DNA of 64,000 bases, taken from NCBI GenBank assembly GCA_012845835.1, contig JABAKD010000002.1:27020710-27084709 (forward strand), written 5' to 3'. Position numbers and translations under genes: made by a program. Of the stretch, positions 36,301 through 44,460 are shown piece by piece (the first letter of the stretch is position 1; the number at the start of each line of letters is the position of its first letter). Source of the stretch: Undaria pinnatifida (lineage: Eukaryota > Sar > Phaeophyceae > Laminariales > Alariaceae). The notes under the pieces were generated by a model. The model had not been told where the DNA came from, did not search any database, and saw only the letters and a program-made list of their open reading frames with translations.

Positions 36301-39300
36301 TTTGGGACGGGACTGTCAGAACCGTAACGGCTATTATGTTGTCAAGTTATCGTGTTCTTCTGCTCATGATAGGCCTGGCGTAAACCAACAAGGAAGGATT
36401 TTGAAGCACGCCAGCAGCGTTTGCAACACGCATGTTATGCGAGAATCGATCAAGGTCTCTGTCGTCCGACGTCGGTGCGCCTCGAGGGGATAGCAAGCAA
36501 AGCGGTCGTAGCAGCAGGGTGCATCGGTGGCTCGCTTGTGCGTGTGCTGCTCAGCGTCTGCCCGGCATTGATGCCCGTGCGTCTCGAAGGTGGCTCCTAG
36601 AACAAGCTAGTTTACAGGATTTGGGTATTCCTGTTGTATTGTGTATGCTCCAGATTGATCAGCGCTATCCGACGGCGAGTGCTATGATATATTCTACCGG
36701 ACAGAGGGTCTGCGTCTATGAACGCTCTCTCGCCCCCCTTGACATCGCCGCTGATACCGTCACTCGTATGTATCTGCCGGCGACGGCCGCAGACGTCCAT
36801 CCGACGTACTCGAGGACGTCCATGGCCGTCCTCGTGTGACCACGGACTCTAGATGTTTGACAAGAGTTAATGTGAGAAAACAACAACAACAATGGCCGTA
36901 CCATCCATGTGGTGGCTACCCCCCACCCCTACTCGGAAGGAGTAGTACAACGTGTACCGCTTATCCTCCATACTCTCAAACGCACAGTTTAGTACATATG
37001 TGTAGCAAACGTACAACTACCACAGCAGCAGCAGTCACTAGTGGGTGTCAGTAAAAATTGCTCAGCGCTCGAACGATTTTCACTGGTTTTCTCGTCCACG
37101 CCGAGCGGTACGTCTATGGGACCTCGTTATCTCGACGAGATCTTTCAAAGGCAGACCACCGTTTTCGTTGAGAGCGCTCCTCTTGTGAGGGAGAAAAACA
37201 TCTAGCTCTTGAAGTTCGTGTTATTGCTAGGGGGGGTGCGAAAATGCGAGTTTACATGTGCTCTGGTGGTTGGTTGTTGCGAAAGCTTTTGCTTAGCGTC
37301 TGTCTAAACTAACGTGTTGTTGGTGGCTGTGCGCAAACAAAGGTATACTTTGTACATGGATGGACAGACCGTGCCCCTCGTCGTAAACAATGTCAGCTAA
37401 AAGCATTACCAGGTACAAAACATTAACCTCGAGTGGTTAAGCTGCCTATCGAAAAATCCCCACAACACATGATACAGCATGACCCCACATTACGCCTTGT
37501 TGTGATGCTGTGACGATCAACAGGAGCGCGGGGGGGGGGGGGGTAACCCGTCTGTGGTAAGTTAGTGGCTCGCCTGTTGCGAGATGTTATACGGCATCTA
37601 TCTGCCGCGCGTTGGGCGCTGTGCGTCTCTCGAGATTGTGGCAAGTACATCGGTCACAGCACAGCAACCGTACCGCTTTTCTGCTTGAGACAATATTTAT
37701 TTAAATAGCGCATGCGTGAGCATCGCAAACAGTTATCTCCAGCATTTTTGCTATGATGATAGGAGCGCCCGCACGCAATATCCACCGCTTGCTGCTGTCT
37801 GCTGTCATTGTTGTTGTGCGTGTCGAGAATATTTTTTTTGACCCACCGTCGAAGGAGTCAAAAATGAACAGGCGCAGGCAAATCCCGCACTACCCAGGGT
37901 AAAGACAGAGCAAAAAGAGCTGTCGATTCCTGGGTGGCTATCTCACCTTCTAGCTTGAACCGTATAGGGATCAGCCAAAGAAGGCCGGCAAGTTCAAAGT
38001 GTTGACTAAACCGGAGGGGGGAGGTTGACACAAAGTCTGCGTTCTGCAGATGGACGAAAACCGGTACACAAACGAAAGTGTATGGAGCTTAAGCTTTTTT
38101 TACCCGGATCCCCAGGAGGATCTAAAAAAAAAAAAAAAAAAAAAATTCAAATCCGTGCAGCAGTTTCAGCACATTTGATAAAATTTGTAAAACGTCAGAC
38201 GTGAGTACGACCGATTGAATGGTTCAAACTCAATTATATTGACGAAAAGGAGCCAGCCTGCCTGCTGTGCTGGACCCTGTAAGACTTCAAATTTAAGCGA
38301 GTATTATACGATCGGCCACACACATATTAGTACCGCTCTTGTTGGCGGGGGCAGGTAGTGTGCCCAGAGCGGAACGGGTTACACTGTTAGGCACGCGTGC
38401 ATCACGGTGACACGCGTGTGCCGCTGCACGCTGTTCTATAAAATACCGCTGTCATCGTTTTTTTTTGTCGCTATGCGTTGGTCCCAAAAGAAAAAGTATC
38501 AACAAGAGTGAGCAGAGAGGGGCTACACTATTTGTGCTTACAATGGTGGTACCTATAGACTAGTATATGAGTATGGACACATGGAAACACCAGAATGACA
38601 CACCAGAATACATGCATGCGCGGATTTACATAAACCAATGCGTGGGACGACCATTCAAGTAGTTTTATCGTACTGCTGTTCGTCGGAAGAACCTTCCAAG
38701 ATTGACAGGAGCGGAATCATTCATACCTCTACGAGTCGCTTTCGAAAACGCTTTTACCGATCTTTACGTCGTTTAGGTTATGAGCGAGCCCGGTGCCAGG
38801 TTATGTGAGTCACGTTGTCGGGTAGTCTGTGCCACTCCTATATGTGTGTGGCCGCACAAGGGCCGCGTACGACGAAAGACCGTTGGCTCAACCGAGCGGC
38901 GCCAAATACTTCTTCTAGGCAACAAAAACGCAATAAGAGTATTGCCCCCGTTGTCCTTTAATGAAATCCGGTGTACGAGCTGTTTCCTTGCAAGCTCTAC
39001 ACTACCCATCAGACGACCTCTAGCGCATGGGACACACTGTCATCACGCGAGCTTTTCACGCTCGTTTCGTTTCACGGACAGACGTCGGGTGCACGAAGAA
39101 TAGAGCGCTGCATTGCGCGGGGCGGGTGTACCGAACGCACACAGCTGCCCTTACTTCTGTACCAGGTACCAGGTAATATAGGTCGTATGGTAGGTCGGCA
39201 AGGTTTTTGGTTCACTTATTCTATCGACCGAGGTCGCGTTTTTTCCGGCACGGGGAACACTCCGAAATACCAAAAACACCCGAGGCAGTACCGAGCAATG

Positions 39301-40111
39301 CCGTCGACGGCAGAATGACTTAATAGAGGGGACATCTACGATCTCAACACGGGCAAGAGAAGCAAACACTAGGCAGCAGAATAAGAGAAGTGGCAGCAGA
39401 CGCGGCAAAAACGTGACCCGCCGCAAATAGGATCGGCGAAAAACACATCCCATATCGGTATTCTTGGCGAACTATGAAAACGATGATAACCAGTAGCTGG
39501 AGGCAGTTATTAACAGCTGGTCATTAAGTAGATATTTACACTGGGTCATGGTTGTCTACATGCCTTTGACAACAGGATCGTACTGAGGGAGATAGATGCC
39601 GTCTCCTCTGTGCTGCTTCCAAATATAACCAAGGTCCTCTCCCACTACCCCCCCCCCCCCCCCCTCTCTCTCTCCCCAGTCTCTTGCTACCTCTCTGCCC
39701 CCACGCTCACAATCGCTCTCTCTCTCTTCCTCTCACCTCTTCTGCCAGGTGCGCGTAGACGATCTTTGTCTTGGAAAAACATCTCCCTGCCGTCCTCTCG
39801 AGGACGGGTAAAATCGTACCGGAAGATTCCTCGTCCCCCTCTGCCTTGTACAGGATCAAATCCACGTTGTTCTGCGTAACCTCCGAACATGTGCTCGGCC
39901 ACCTCGACACAGAATCGAGCGCCCGGTCCAGGTCGCCCTCCCATACCGGCACCACTACCGCCAATCGTCCCCCCGCAACGTGCCCATCGTTTGCAGAGGG
40001 GGGGGATAAAATTCGTTCGTTCCCTACGGCAGCCGCCGACGCTGTCAACAGTTGCACGTGAAGCAACGCGGTCGCAGCGGCCGTGACGCTCGTCCAACCT
40101 CGGACAACCAT
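15566..40111 (-). CDS. Large secreted glycosyltransferase-like protein with six cysteine-rich modules (11 exons)
   Basis: Eleven exons, 5' to 3': 40111-39737, 31966-31523, 30180-29710, 28520-28165, 27504-27220, 26725-26426, 24859-24560, 23810-23508, 21907-21614, 20910-20472, 15853-15566. All introns are GT-AG, all phases fit, giving 1284 residues. Order: signal peptide (1-28), GT-A-like region (about 50-330) with VVVPVWEGD, YDALSILEWDVMVAHD, GHINGNAIYNNNDPAW and DVALW; six Cys modules (about 335-945) of pattern C-x3-C...CD-x2-C...C...CR-x-C-[YF]...MCDT; then a conserved C-terminal region (945-1284) with TFGTDLVLP, KDTHSPRGELLVEY and YDLSVELTHHLEAL. It probably acts in the secretory pathway or outside the cell. 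Glycosyltransferase activity is inferred from NGNALY-like and EWD motifs; I know no characterised member. An extra small exon in introns 1 or 10 cannot be excluded. Confidence 0.8.
16473..16580 (-). mobile_element. Short SINE-like retroposon, copy 1 (about 108 bp)
   Basis: Minus-strand copy. On its own strand it begins GCAACTGAGTTAAATCGACA, carries GACGCGT, GTGTGG and AGCTTTATTTTTCCC, and ends with the hairpin ATCCGCCGGAGGAT followed by poly(A) (poly(T) at 16473-16489 here). It lies in intron 10 of the large gene. Confidence 0.75.
16733..17010 (+). repeat. Dispersed repeat R, partial copy
   Basis: Shares with the full copy at 19190-19802 the blocks GCCTCGCGAGGTCCAACTCT, CGTCCGTGTGTCTGCCTGTG, a TGCTATGATAC-like segment, AGCATCAGGTGTAAGCATGC and GGATGTCCGAGCTTC. 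A third copy lies at about 17640-17960. These copies are in the same orientation, giving the intron a loosely tandem organisation. Confidence 0.6.
17640..17960 (+). repeat. Dispersed repeat R, partial copy
   Basis: Contains CCAGCATCCCCATGGAATGC, CGTGTGTGTGCCTGCGCTTG, GCATCGGGTGCTAG and CGAATCGCTCACCGC, in the same order as the copy at 19190. Separately, 17393-17535 resembles 18176-18350 (shared ACACAGCTA, AGCGCGGCGACCAC, ACATGC and TTCCGAGCGATAGAG). Confidence 0.6.
18261..18308 (+). repeat. AAC trinucleotide microsatellite
   Basis: About 16 uninterrupted AAC units inside intron 10 of the large gene. The related sequence at 17460-17500 has only short CAACAACGACAG, so the array expanded in this repeat copy. 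Confidence 0.95.
18352..18680 (-). repeat. tRNA-headed repeat T, copy A
   Basis: On the minus strand the order is GACGTCGTCG, a tRNA-like T arm (GTGGGTTCAAATCCCAC), CCATAATAAACTTTTTCAGA, ACTCTCCCCGGTATACCCAG, GAAACCGCTTGG, CCGGCCGACCTGCTATCCCG, TTTCAGGGGGGGAGAGTGTT, then a tail with CAAACGGACTAATACTCCAC. The same order is found at 44166-44460 and 44770-45120. The T arm resembles a pol III B box (one deviation here, consensus in the 44.8-kb copy), and the T run after the CCA could terminate pol III. Confidence 0.65.
18671..18745 (+). repeat. Short dispersed repeat (partner at 57371-57448)
   Basis: TCAAGGACGTCAGCCGTGAG, CGATACTCATC-like and TTGCAAGCTGCGTTGTTGGT are shared with 57371-57448 in the same orientation. 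There is no coding signal. Confidence 0.7.
18850..18998. repeat. Inverted repeat extending the tRNA-Ser acceptor stem
   Basis: The left arm 18850-18882 (ACTAATACCCCACTAACAAC, CTTAACAAATGGC) and the right arm 18963-18998 (GCCATTTGTTAAGG, TTATTAGTGGGGTATTAG) are near-perfect reverse complements over about 33 bases, with about one mismatch. Together with the acceptor stem this gives a continuous stem of about 40 pairs with the tRNA body as loop. A further mini-hairpin precedes it (GTGGGGTATTAGT...ACTAATACCCCAC, 18818-18864). Confidence 0.85.
18883..18963 (+). tRNA. tRNA-Ser (anticodon GGA)-like gene, probably a degenerate element-borne copy
   Basis: Cloverleaf read by eye: acceptor GTCGTCG/CGACGAC (7 perfect pairs), D arm CCC-GAGTGGTTAA-GGG, anticodon stem ATGGA/CCCAT with one A-C mismatch at the loop, loop TTGGAAA giving anticodon GGA, a class II variable arm (GTGATTTCAC), and T arm GCAGG-TTCGGGT-CCTGC. 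The type matches serine (long variable arm). Two flaws: the nearly invariant A58 is G, weakening the B box, and no T run follows within 100 bases. The acceptor stem continues into flanking inverted repeats, so this copy sits inside a repeat element. A real tRNA at reduced fitness or a tRNA-derived element head are both possible. Confidence 0.7.
18964..19115 (-). repeat. tRNA-headed repeat T, tail fragments in tandem
   Basis: Two successive partial tails (CCGTTTGACCACTCGCACAG...TTATAAC and CCGTTTGACCATTTGCACAA...TTATAAC) match the 3' tail of the T family on the minus strand (GGCTTAGTTTGGGTAAGCTA, GGTTAACC, CAAACGGAC). Confidence 0.7.
19190..19802 (+). repeat. Dispersed repeat R, full-length copy (about 610 bp)
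   Basis: Matches 61975-62588 in inverted orientation along its whole length. Landmarks include CCAGCATCTCCATGGGATGC, GCAGACTAAAGTATCAGCGG, GGGTGTAGCATGCCACCCTT, GATGTCCGAGTTCAA, CACAAGTTTAAAGCCGAACT, CCTGGCGTTTTATCAAATT, AGCTGTGAGTTCGACGGG and ATGTAACCACGAAGG, ending near TACCTGGTATGCTATG. The central part reads as a short protein in the other copy but has stops here. Confidence 0.8.
20472..20910 (-). CDS. Large gene exon 10: conserved C-terminal domain
   Basis: 439 nt, phase 2 in, 0 out. Encodes TFGHLPGVVVSTSSNAQFSA, LLADQHCGPGVELIYYMTAG, RSFTSKDTHSPRGELLVEY, GFESPVFTFGTDLVLPPSF and EIEDASAPE. The frame is open well upstream of the acceptor, but the phase set by exon 9 fits the acceptor CGCAG|T only. 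Confidence 0.87.
21614..21907 (-). CDS. Large gene exon 9: start of C-terminal region
   Basis: 294 nt, phase 2-2. Encodes HPEEVLEEPIQEFIGGALLP, a Ser-rich loop (SSSSSSGDEFDDF), then GDLCVFVSSSSGQLGE and VLTFMPGMRTAIAVSDEDFH. The donor is CCG|GTAGGA. No Cys module is present. The hydrophobic-strand pattern suggests a globular domain continuing into exon 10. Confidence 0.85.
22300..22312 (+). repeat. Short poly(T)/poly(G) homopolymer block
   Basis: A run of T is followed directly by a run of G in intron 8 of the large gene. The rest of this intron (21908-23507) shows no gene. Confidence 0.6.
23508..23810 (-). CDS. Large gene exon 8: sixth Cys module (phase 2-2)
   Basis: 303 nt. Encodes RLKSRGCASDCKSGEGVVRV, VCDSICSDDNPLHLTRGC, GKNCRTCYTD, then ASGHESVMCSTLED. 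This is the most diverged of the four duplicated exons. MCDT has become MCST, and the C-terminal part (EVAAAAMKGQNDQSRRRL) is unrelated to QRLLE. Confidence 0.9.
24560..24859 (-). CDS. Large gene exon 7: fifth Cys module (phase 2-2)
   Basis: 300 nt, the same length and phase as exon 6 and very similar: RLQNRGCSSECKSAEGVIRV, VCDSVCSDDNPLYDKQGC, GKNCRTCYTD, HDAIMCDTLEYVTSDG, QRLLE. The nucleotide match is tightest in the 3' half, which suggests recent duplication or gene conversion. Confidence 0.92.
24985..25060 (+). repeat. Degenerate tRNA-like sequence in intron 6
   Basis: A B-box-like T arm (GTGAGTTCGAGCCCCACA) followed by GGGGCCA and a long T run resembles the 3' half of a tRNA with a pol III terminator. 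The upstream half (GGTCAAGGCGACAGACCTTG) forms a hairpin but not a standard D arm, and no matching 5' acceptor strand is visible. It is probably a tRNA relic or the head of a short element. Confidence 0.35.
26426..26725 (-). CDS. Large gene exon 6: fourth Cys module (phase 2-2)
   Basis: 300 nt. Encodes RLKSRGCASGCKSSDGAIRV, VCDTICSEDNPLYDTKGC, GKNCRTCYTS, HDAIMCDTLEYVTGDG, QRLLE. Symmetrical phase 2-2, so it can be gained or lost without disturbing the frame. Confidence 0.92.
27220..27504 (-). CDS. Large gene exon 5: third Cys module (phase 2-2)
   Basis: 285 nt: one base completing a codon, 94 codons, then two bases. Encodes CAPGCKSGDGVIRVCDSIC, GCDDDTFGKNCRTCYTN, LGHDAIMCDTLEYVTGDG and ends QRLLE. 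It is 15 nt shorter at the 5' end than exons 6 and 7. The splice donor AAC|GTGAGC and the last 150 bases are nearly identical to exons 6 and 7. Confidence 0.9.
28165..28520 (-). CDS. Large gene exon 4: second Cys module and basic linker
   Basis: Phase 0 in, phase 2 out. Encodes VCDHTCGSGRYGDFNC, STCRYCFDD, RVIMCDTHEPPHEA, then a strongly basic stretch (RDSKRKHSKRWGKKHGKG...RRLRRRLLDDR) before the next module. This is the only module with Phe in place of Tyr in CRYCF, and the only one with a long basic tail. A dibasic-rich segment like this could be a protease-processing site; that is speculative. Confidence 0.87.
28649..28770 (+). mobile_element. Short SINE-like retroposon, copy 2
   Basis: Begins GCAACTTGAGTTAAATCGAC and passes through GACGCGTACGAAAATACG, GTGTGGTGAGCTTGAGCTTT and ATCTGCCGGAGGAT (one change from the hairpin consensus) into an A-rich tail. 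It has the same 5' end as copies at 16.5 and 52.0 kb. It lies in intron 3 of the large gene, sense to the window and antisense to the gene. Confidence 0.75.
29710..30180 (-). CDS. Large gene exon 3: end of GT-like domain and first Cys module
   Basis: 157 codons, phase 0-0. IANVVFEKVDAHTVDTAVAG and LFIHGR close the GT-like region. Then comes a linker and the first Cys module: WCESSC, ACDASCG, YLCG, CRLCYTD, VVMCDT. The start of the second module follows (CSVDC). A second, broken copy of this exon lies at 58607-59082. Confidence 0.88.
30594..31019 (-). mobile_element. Full-length SINE-like retroposon, copy 3 (about 425 bp)
   Basis: On the minus strand it runs from ACCAACGCCCGAATGGGTAG through GTGGACCGTAACTGGATTAA, GTTTTGTTAGTAGGTGAGCT, GCAAGTCCCACACTACCCGG, CCGGGTGGCTCTATCTCCAC, then the roughly 100-bp 3' module and the hairpin ATCCACCGGAGGAT (one mismatch), and finally poly(A). 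It is absent at the corresponding point of the duplicated segment (about 60240), so the empty site is present in this same window. Confidence 0.75.
31523..31966 (-). CDS. Large gene exon 2: GT-like core
   Basis: 148 codons, phase 0-0. It begins DNFYPKGPSVQFYKMF and continues with YDALSILEWDVMVAHD, EPFWVKGSVLAGSSFH, MWHVLGHINGNAIYNNNDPA and YAYDVALWATISDFPYSWPL. The EWD block and the GHINGNAIY-NDPA-DVALW series are the best hints of a GT-A fold (acidic metal site and acceptor loop); this is inference. The acceptor tract is an uninterrupted run of 26 C on the coding strand. Confidence 0.87.
31971..31996 (+). repeat. Uninterrupted run of 26 G at a splice acceptor
   Basis: On the coding (minus) strand this is 26 C immediately before TCAG and exon 2 of the large gene. 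It therefore acts as the whole polypyrimidine tract. A G26/C26 tract can form quadruplex structures; that consequence is inference. Confidence 0.9.
34111..34543 (+). mobile_element. Full-length SINE-like retroposon, copy 4 (about 433 bp)
   Basis: Same order as copy 3: ACCAACGCCCCAATGGGTAG, GTGGACCGTAACTGGACCAA, GTTTTGTTAGTGGGTGAGCT, AAGTCCCACACTACCCGG, GGGTGGCTATCTCCACC, GCAACTGAATTAAATCGACA, the hairpin ATCCGCCGGAGGAT, and a poly(A) tail with one G. It lies in intron 1 of the large gene, antisense to it. Confidence 0.78.
34575..34700 (+). repeat. GGGTC short tandem repeat blocks
   Basis: Two blocks of GGGTCGGGTCGGGTC or GGTCGGGTCGGGTC are separated by about 55 bases (CAGGAGGCC..., CAAGACCTC...). 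Related blocks occur at about 33810-33830 and 9180-9290. They look like decayed copies of the satellite at 55.2 kb, whose units carry CCCGGCC arrays. Confidence 0.5.
37880..38145 (+). mobile_element. SINE-like retroposon, diverged copy 7
   Basis: Contains AAATCCCGCACTACCCAGGG, CTGGGTGGCTATCTCACC, AAGTGTATGGAGCTTAAGCT, TTTTTTACCC and a hairpin-like GGATCCCCAGGAGGATC, then more than 20 A. The order matches the full-length copies, but identity is clearly lower, so it is older or a different subfamily. Confidence 0.55.
39737..40111 (-). CDS. Large gene exon 1: signal peptide and start of GT-like domain
   Basis: 125 codons. ATG at 40111-40109 was chosen because it begins a classic signal peptide: MVVRG, then a hydrophobic Ala/Leu/Thr core (TAAATALLHVQLL), then small residues (TASAAA). 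After a short linker comes LAVVVPVWEGDLDRALDSVS, resembling the first beta-strand of GT-A enzymes, then LILYKAEGD and CFSKTKIVYAHLAEE. The donor is GAG|GTGAGA, phase 0. The open frame extends further upstream, but that part is His/Pro-rich and unlike protein. Confidence 0.8.
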
Positions 40112-43100
40112 CGCAAGCCGGTGATGATGATGATGGCTGCAGAGTGGCAGCCAATGGTGCAGGTCTACAGCGTGATGAGAGAGGAGGTGTGGAGCTAACA
40201 GGATAAGTGCACAGCGAGTAGACGGGGACAGGGCAAAGGGCCTGCTGCTTGGTTTGGTCGTCGGTGCCGATGTGTTTGGTTTAAAGAACGAGGTGTAAGA
40301 TAGCAGTGTCGCACGTTCGGGTTTTATTTTACGGTTGGTTTTCTCACTTGCTTGACATCTGTCGACATCGTCGTGATAGTACTGTGGTAACCACCAGCAC
40401 AATTTGGCGGTTTAGAATTTGTAGTATCCCCCAAGTCTGCAGAAGATCGTATCCATCTTCGAGACGAACAAAAAGAGGAAAATACGAAGAAGGAGGAGAG
40501 GACAGAAGATGGGAGAAACTGAGAGTTTTCCGCGGCCAGAATTGCTGGAGGGCCTCTTCTTCCTTTAGAGTGTGAATAGATGCAACGTACTACAGCCCTG
40601 ATCGATGAGGGACCGCCAGATCGCGAGAGGGAGGGAGGAAGGGCCTGCGGCCTGGGGGTGGAATGCTGATGAGCATTGGGATATACTATGCCGGTAATAA
40701 GTAGCTGAAACGAAAAATATGTGGCTCGCACGGCGATCCATCCAGTCGTGTATCTCTCGTGTCTAGACAGTAGCAGCAGTAGTAGATCAAGAAAGCAGGA
40801 TCGTCGCTCACAGAATTGGTGCTGTGCTGAAAAAATCGTATGTACGACGAGCAGAAAAACACGGTTTTTTCCACACGATGTCAGTAGTACTTGAAGTATG
40901 TAATGTGTGAAGACAAGATACCAGCAAGCACCAGGTATCTGCAAAAAACGCACAGCAGTCTAGTAATGAAATCTCCAATTCACAAACGAACCTACAGAAG
41001 AAGCAGCAGGTTTGTCTATTAAAAATAGCACCACCACTCTCGTGCAGAGGAGGAAGGGAGAGCTTGAAGAGAAGACTGGAAAAAAAAACGTGCGGCCGAC
41101 GCATGAGGTGCACATATGTCATCGTACGTACCAGGTAGGTACCTGTGGTGCCGGTTTTTATCAAAAAATAATACCAGTACCTGGTGCGGATGGATGCACA
41201 ACGATGGTATCAGAAACCAGTTTGTTGGTCTCTTTTTCAAGTACGATCTCCAACCAGAAAATAACTATCTCGAGGAATATTCCGCTACTCGTATGTCGAG
41301 AGGAAAGCGAAGTGACGACTCAGCCCATTCATGCGTATGAACGATCTAAAACAAATAATTAATTCCTACAATATACAGCAGAAGAAGCAGCACAGATACG
41401 AGTATTATTTGTTAGCAGAGTCCAGCTCAATCCAGCAGACAGACCCAGGAGACCAGCGATCGAGCGGTGCATTCCGATTTCTATTTTTCGTTGTGCGGTC
41501 CGCCGCCGTACCGCAGGATGCACAGCAGTACTGCTGCGTGTATTAATAGTAGTACTACGAGTGTGCAAATATTTGTATGCCCCGGGTATGCGTCGTCAGC
41601 GGTCAGCGGTGCTGATTGAGTCTCGAACTCTGGTCGAGCTCTCGTTCGACCAAACGACCACACGAAATGATCGAGAAAGTACTGTAAGACCAAACCGCCG
41701 GCCGAGGGGCCTCGTTGCGTGTCTACCTACGCTGCTGATGATCTACACGATAATAATATGGTATATCTTCCTCCCGTGAAGGCTATCGCGTAGTACGTGG
41801 CGAAGGAAGGGTATATAATATGGATACAGATAGGTCCCCGGGATCCTTTCGATGTGTCTCTCTCGTCCGTCCGACCGCTGTCTATGGTACCAGAGAGAGG
41901 GCCAACCAACAACAACAACGACAACAACAACAACACGGCAGAATAATAATACTACAAGAAGTGCGAAATTATCCAGTCTGCAGCACATTATTTACAACAA
42001 CAGCGCAACAGCAGTAGTACTGCTGTAGTAGCACACCGCAATAGGTGGTGTTACACCGCCAAGAACTAGCAAAAAGAAGTTTTCAAGTTTTCTGTTTTAC
42101 TACTATTTAGATTATTAAAGACTATTTAAATACTATATTAAATAGATTCTGGTGGACATATATGGTGGTGGAGCATATTATTCGGTGTTTGTCGAAGAAA
42201 AAAGCACAACAACCCACCACTCGACGGATAATTTGTACCCGCGGCACTGCAACAACAACAGCAGCAGTGCATGCAACGGTATACACTTCTACTATAAATA
42301 ATAGTCTATTTGGAGAGCTGCTGCTGCTGGTACGCGCGACAATTGACACACCACACCACCACCACCGCCACCACACCAGCAGCAGCGCGGAAAATATGAT
42401 GTCATGAAATATTTTTGTTCTCAAACCATACTGACTGGCACGACAGCGCATATTCAGAATTAATGGTACCGGTAGGTATCACGAGTACAACACATCAGAA
42501 GTGCAGCAGCATTGCCGCAGTAACCTCTGTTATTTGTTTAGACTAATTAGGTTTTTTTTGGTAAACCATTTGGCCGTCGACACGTCAACAAATCTGGTAT
42601 CTTGTAGTACCAGGTACCTCCTATTAATATATGTATGCCTGCCTTCTTATTAGCCACATTTTTGTTCTTGTCACAGTCTATAGTCTAGACTAAACGTGCA
42701 GATGGTCGACATTTATTTGTGCCGTATCCCGGGGGGATTTGTTGCTGTTGTTCTGTTGCGTCCGTCGACACAACAAGAAGATGGCAAGCACGACCAGGCC
42801 CCAAGAACCACGTACGTACATAAATAATATCACACGATGTAGCGTCAGGAAAAAATACCAGGAAAAAAATACCCAGCGGCGTCGGGCTAAATCAGAGAAA
42901 CATAGCCGCCCCGCCTCGTCCCCGTCCGCGTATAAATTTTGTAAAAATTCTATTTTTTATATCCGAATAAAGGCCTGAAAGATATTCTGAAACCGACTAC
43001 CAGGTACGAGTACTACAAAACTGGTGGTGGACACAACAATGGCAGTACTTTGTTTGGCGGCAGAAAGCAAGCAGCAGGGAGGTTACAGTTGATCGCGGCG

Positions 43101-44160
43101 GCGGCGTAGTATGTATGACAGATGAGAGTGGTGGTGTATGATATTCATAGTAGTGCCCTCAACACGATAAACGCATAGCAGCAGCAGTAAGCAGTACCTG
43201 GTAGTTACTACTGCTGTAGTCTATATATATAGCAGCAGCAGCTGGATACGCACAACAACCACTGCATCATGATGCTGACAACTTCGAAAAAGGATGGCAT
43301 CGCCCATTATTATATACCAGGGAATATACCCCCCAAAAAATAACCCCGCACACGAAAGTTAGCCACCCCAGCCACATGGAACTCGTGAACAATGTTGTTG
43401 GTGGTTGTTGCAGGAACAGCTATTACTACTACTGCACTGCGTAGTATTAATAACACTAACATATCTCATGTGAACGGTCAAATGGAAAAAAAAAGGAAGA
43501 ATGTCTCGCCACTTCTCGCTGTGCTCGTATGACAACAGTAGTACTACTCGTAGTAGTAACAGTCTGCAACAAACAACAGAGTCGGTACAATTACCGTTAG
43601 TTATTATTTTAGACTACAGGCTCACATGACAGACAGAAAATCGCCGCAAGTAAAAACTTCACAGCACTATGCAACCGCAAAGCCACCCCCTCCAACAACA
43701 GGATGCCATCACATGATATAGGATATGCAATGCAACGGTTAGTAAAAAACATACTTGCACCAGGTATTATTGTAGGGGGCGCCGACAGTCGAACTGCTTT
43801 TGACTCAAAAGTGGTACCCCGGTCGTACATAGCACGCGTCATCCTTCCGCTTATTATGATGAGGCAGGCTACTACTACTGGTTGTTTGACATCGCTGGCG
43901 GGTGCCACCAGAGGCAGGCGCTCGGAACCCTCTGTTAGCCCATCGAGTAGCGTGCGTTTCTATACAGCGCGACCAGCGGGGAGGCGGCCGTGGCGGCCAT
44001 GGAGTCATGAGAGCGGGACGTATACGTATATCTCATCATGCCGCGGCAGGGGTGCACAAGATCTTCTGAGTGAAGGTCCTCACTTACTTGTGGAGGGAGC
44101 TCTATACTTACTGTTATAAGGTTTAGTTTGGGTAAGCTATTATTGGATATTGACAGGTCC
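40112..44160. other. Upstream flank of the large gene, triplet-rich, no gene seen
   Basis: The promoter of the large gene should lie at its left end, but I cannot point to a specific box. The interval 40.7-43.6 kb is dense in CAG, GTA and CTG triplets, including palindromic AGTAGTACTACT-type words (41515-41560, 42008-42030, 43530-43560) and CAA runs. It carries TACCAGGTA at 41129, 42608, 43008 and 43195. The open frames are low-complexity shadows. Confidence 0.5.
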
Positions 44161-44165
44161 GTGTT

Positions 44166-44460
44166 AAGGAATTAGTGGGGTATTAGTCCGTTTGACCACT
44201 TGCAACTGGTTAACCAATAGCTTACCCAAACTAAGCCTTATAACACTCTCCCCCCCTGAAACGGCGGGATAGCAGGTCGGCCGGATATACGGGCGGACCT
44301 GTCAATTATCCAAGCCGTTTCATTCCCTGGGGATACCAGGAAGAGTATTTTTCAAGTTCGCCATGGGGAAATCTGAAAAAGTTTATTATGGTGGATGTGG
44401 GGATCGAACCCACGACCCAAAAACCCATGGTCCTGCCGACGACGCCATTTGTTAAGGAAT
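44166..44460 (-). repeat. tRNA-headed repeat T, copy B
   Basis: The same order as the copy at 18352-18680, at high similarity, reading on the minus strand from GGCGTCGTCGGCAGGACCAT through a T arm GTGGGTTCGATCCCCAC, the CCGGCCGACCTGCTATCCCG body, and the tail GGCTTAGTTTGGGTAAGCTA to CAAACGGACTAATACCCCAC. It is followed directly by another tail fragment (44461-44535). Confidence 0.72.

Larger units (their letters stand above)
31967..39736 (-). other. Intron 1 of the large gene (7.8 kb)
   Basis: Bounded by GTGAGA and CAG on the minus strand. Apart from the SINE-like copies and GGGTC blocks listed, it holds frequent TACCAGGTA words (34909, 35415, 37407, 39160, 39167), GTA/CAG triplet tracts, and 13 G at about 37530-37542. 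I see no exon-like frame that would fit phase 0 on both sides, though a short one could be missed. Confidence 0.6.

Noticed and set aside
39687..40402. Longer 5' extension of exon 1 of the large gene (start at 40402)
   Set aside because: The extra residues are His/Pro-rich and would bury the signal peptide. The internal ATG at 40111 gives a classic secretion signal.
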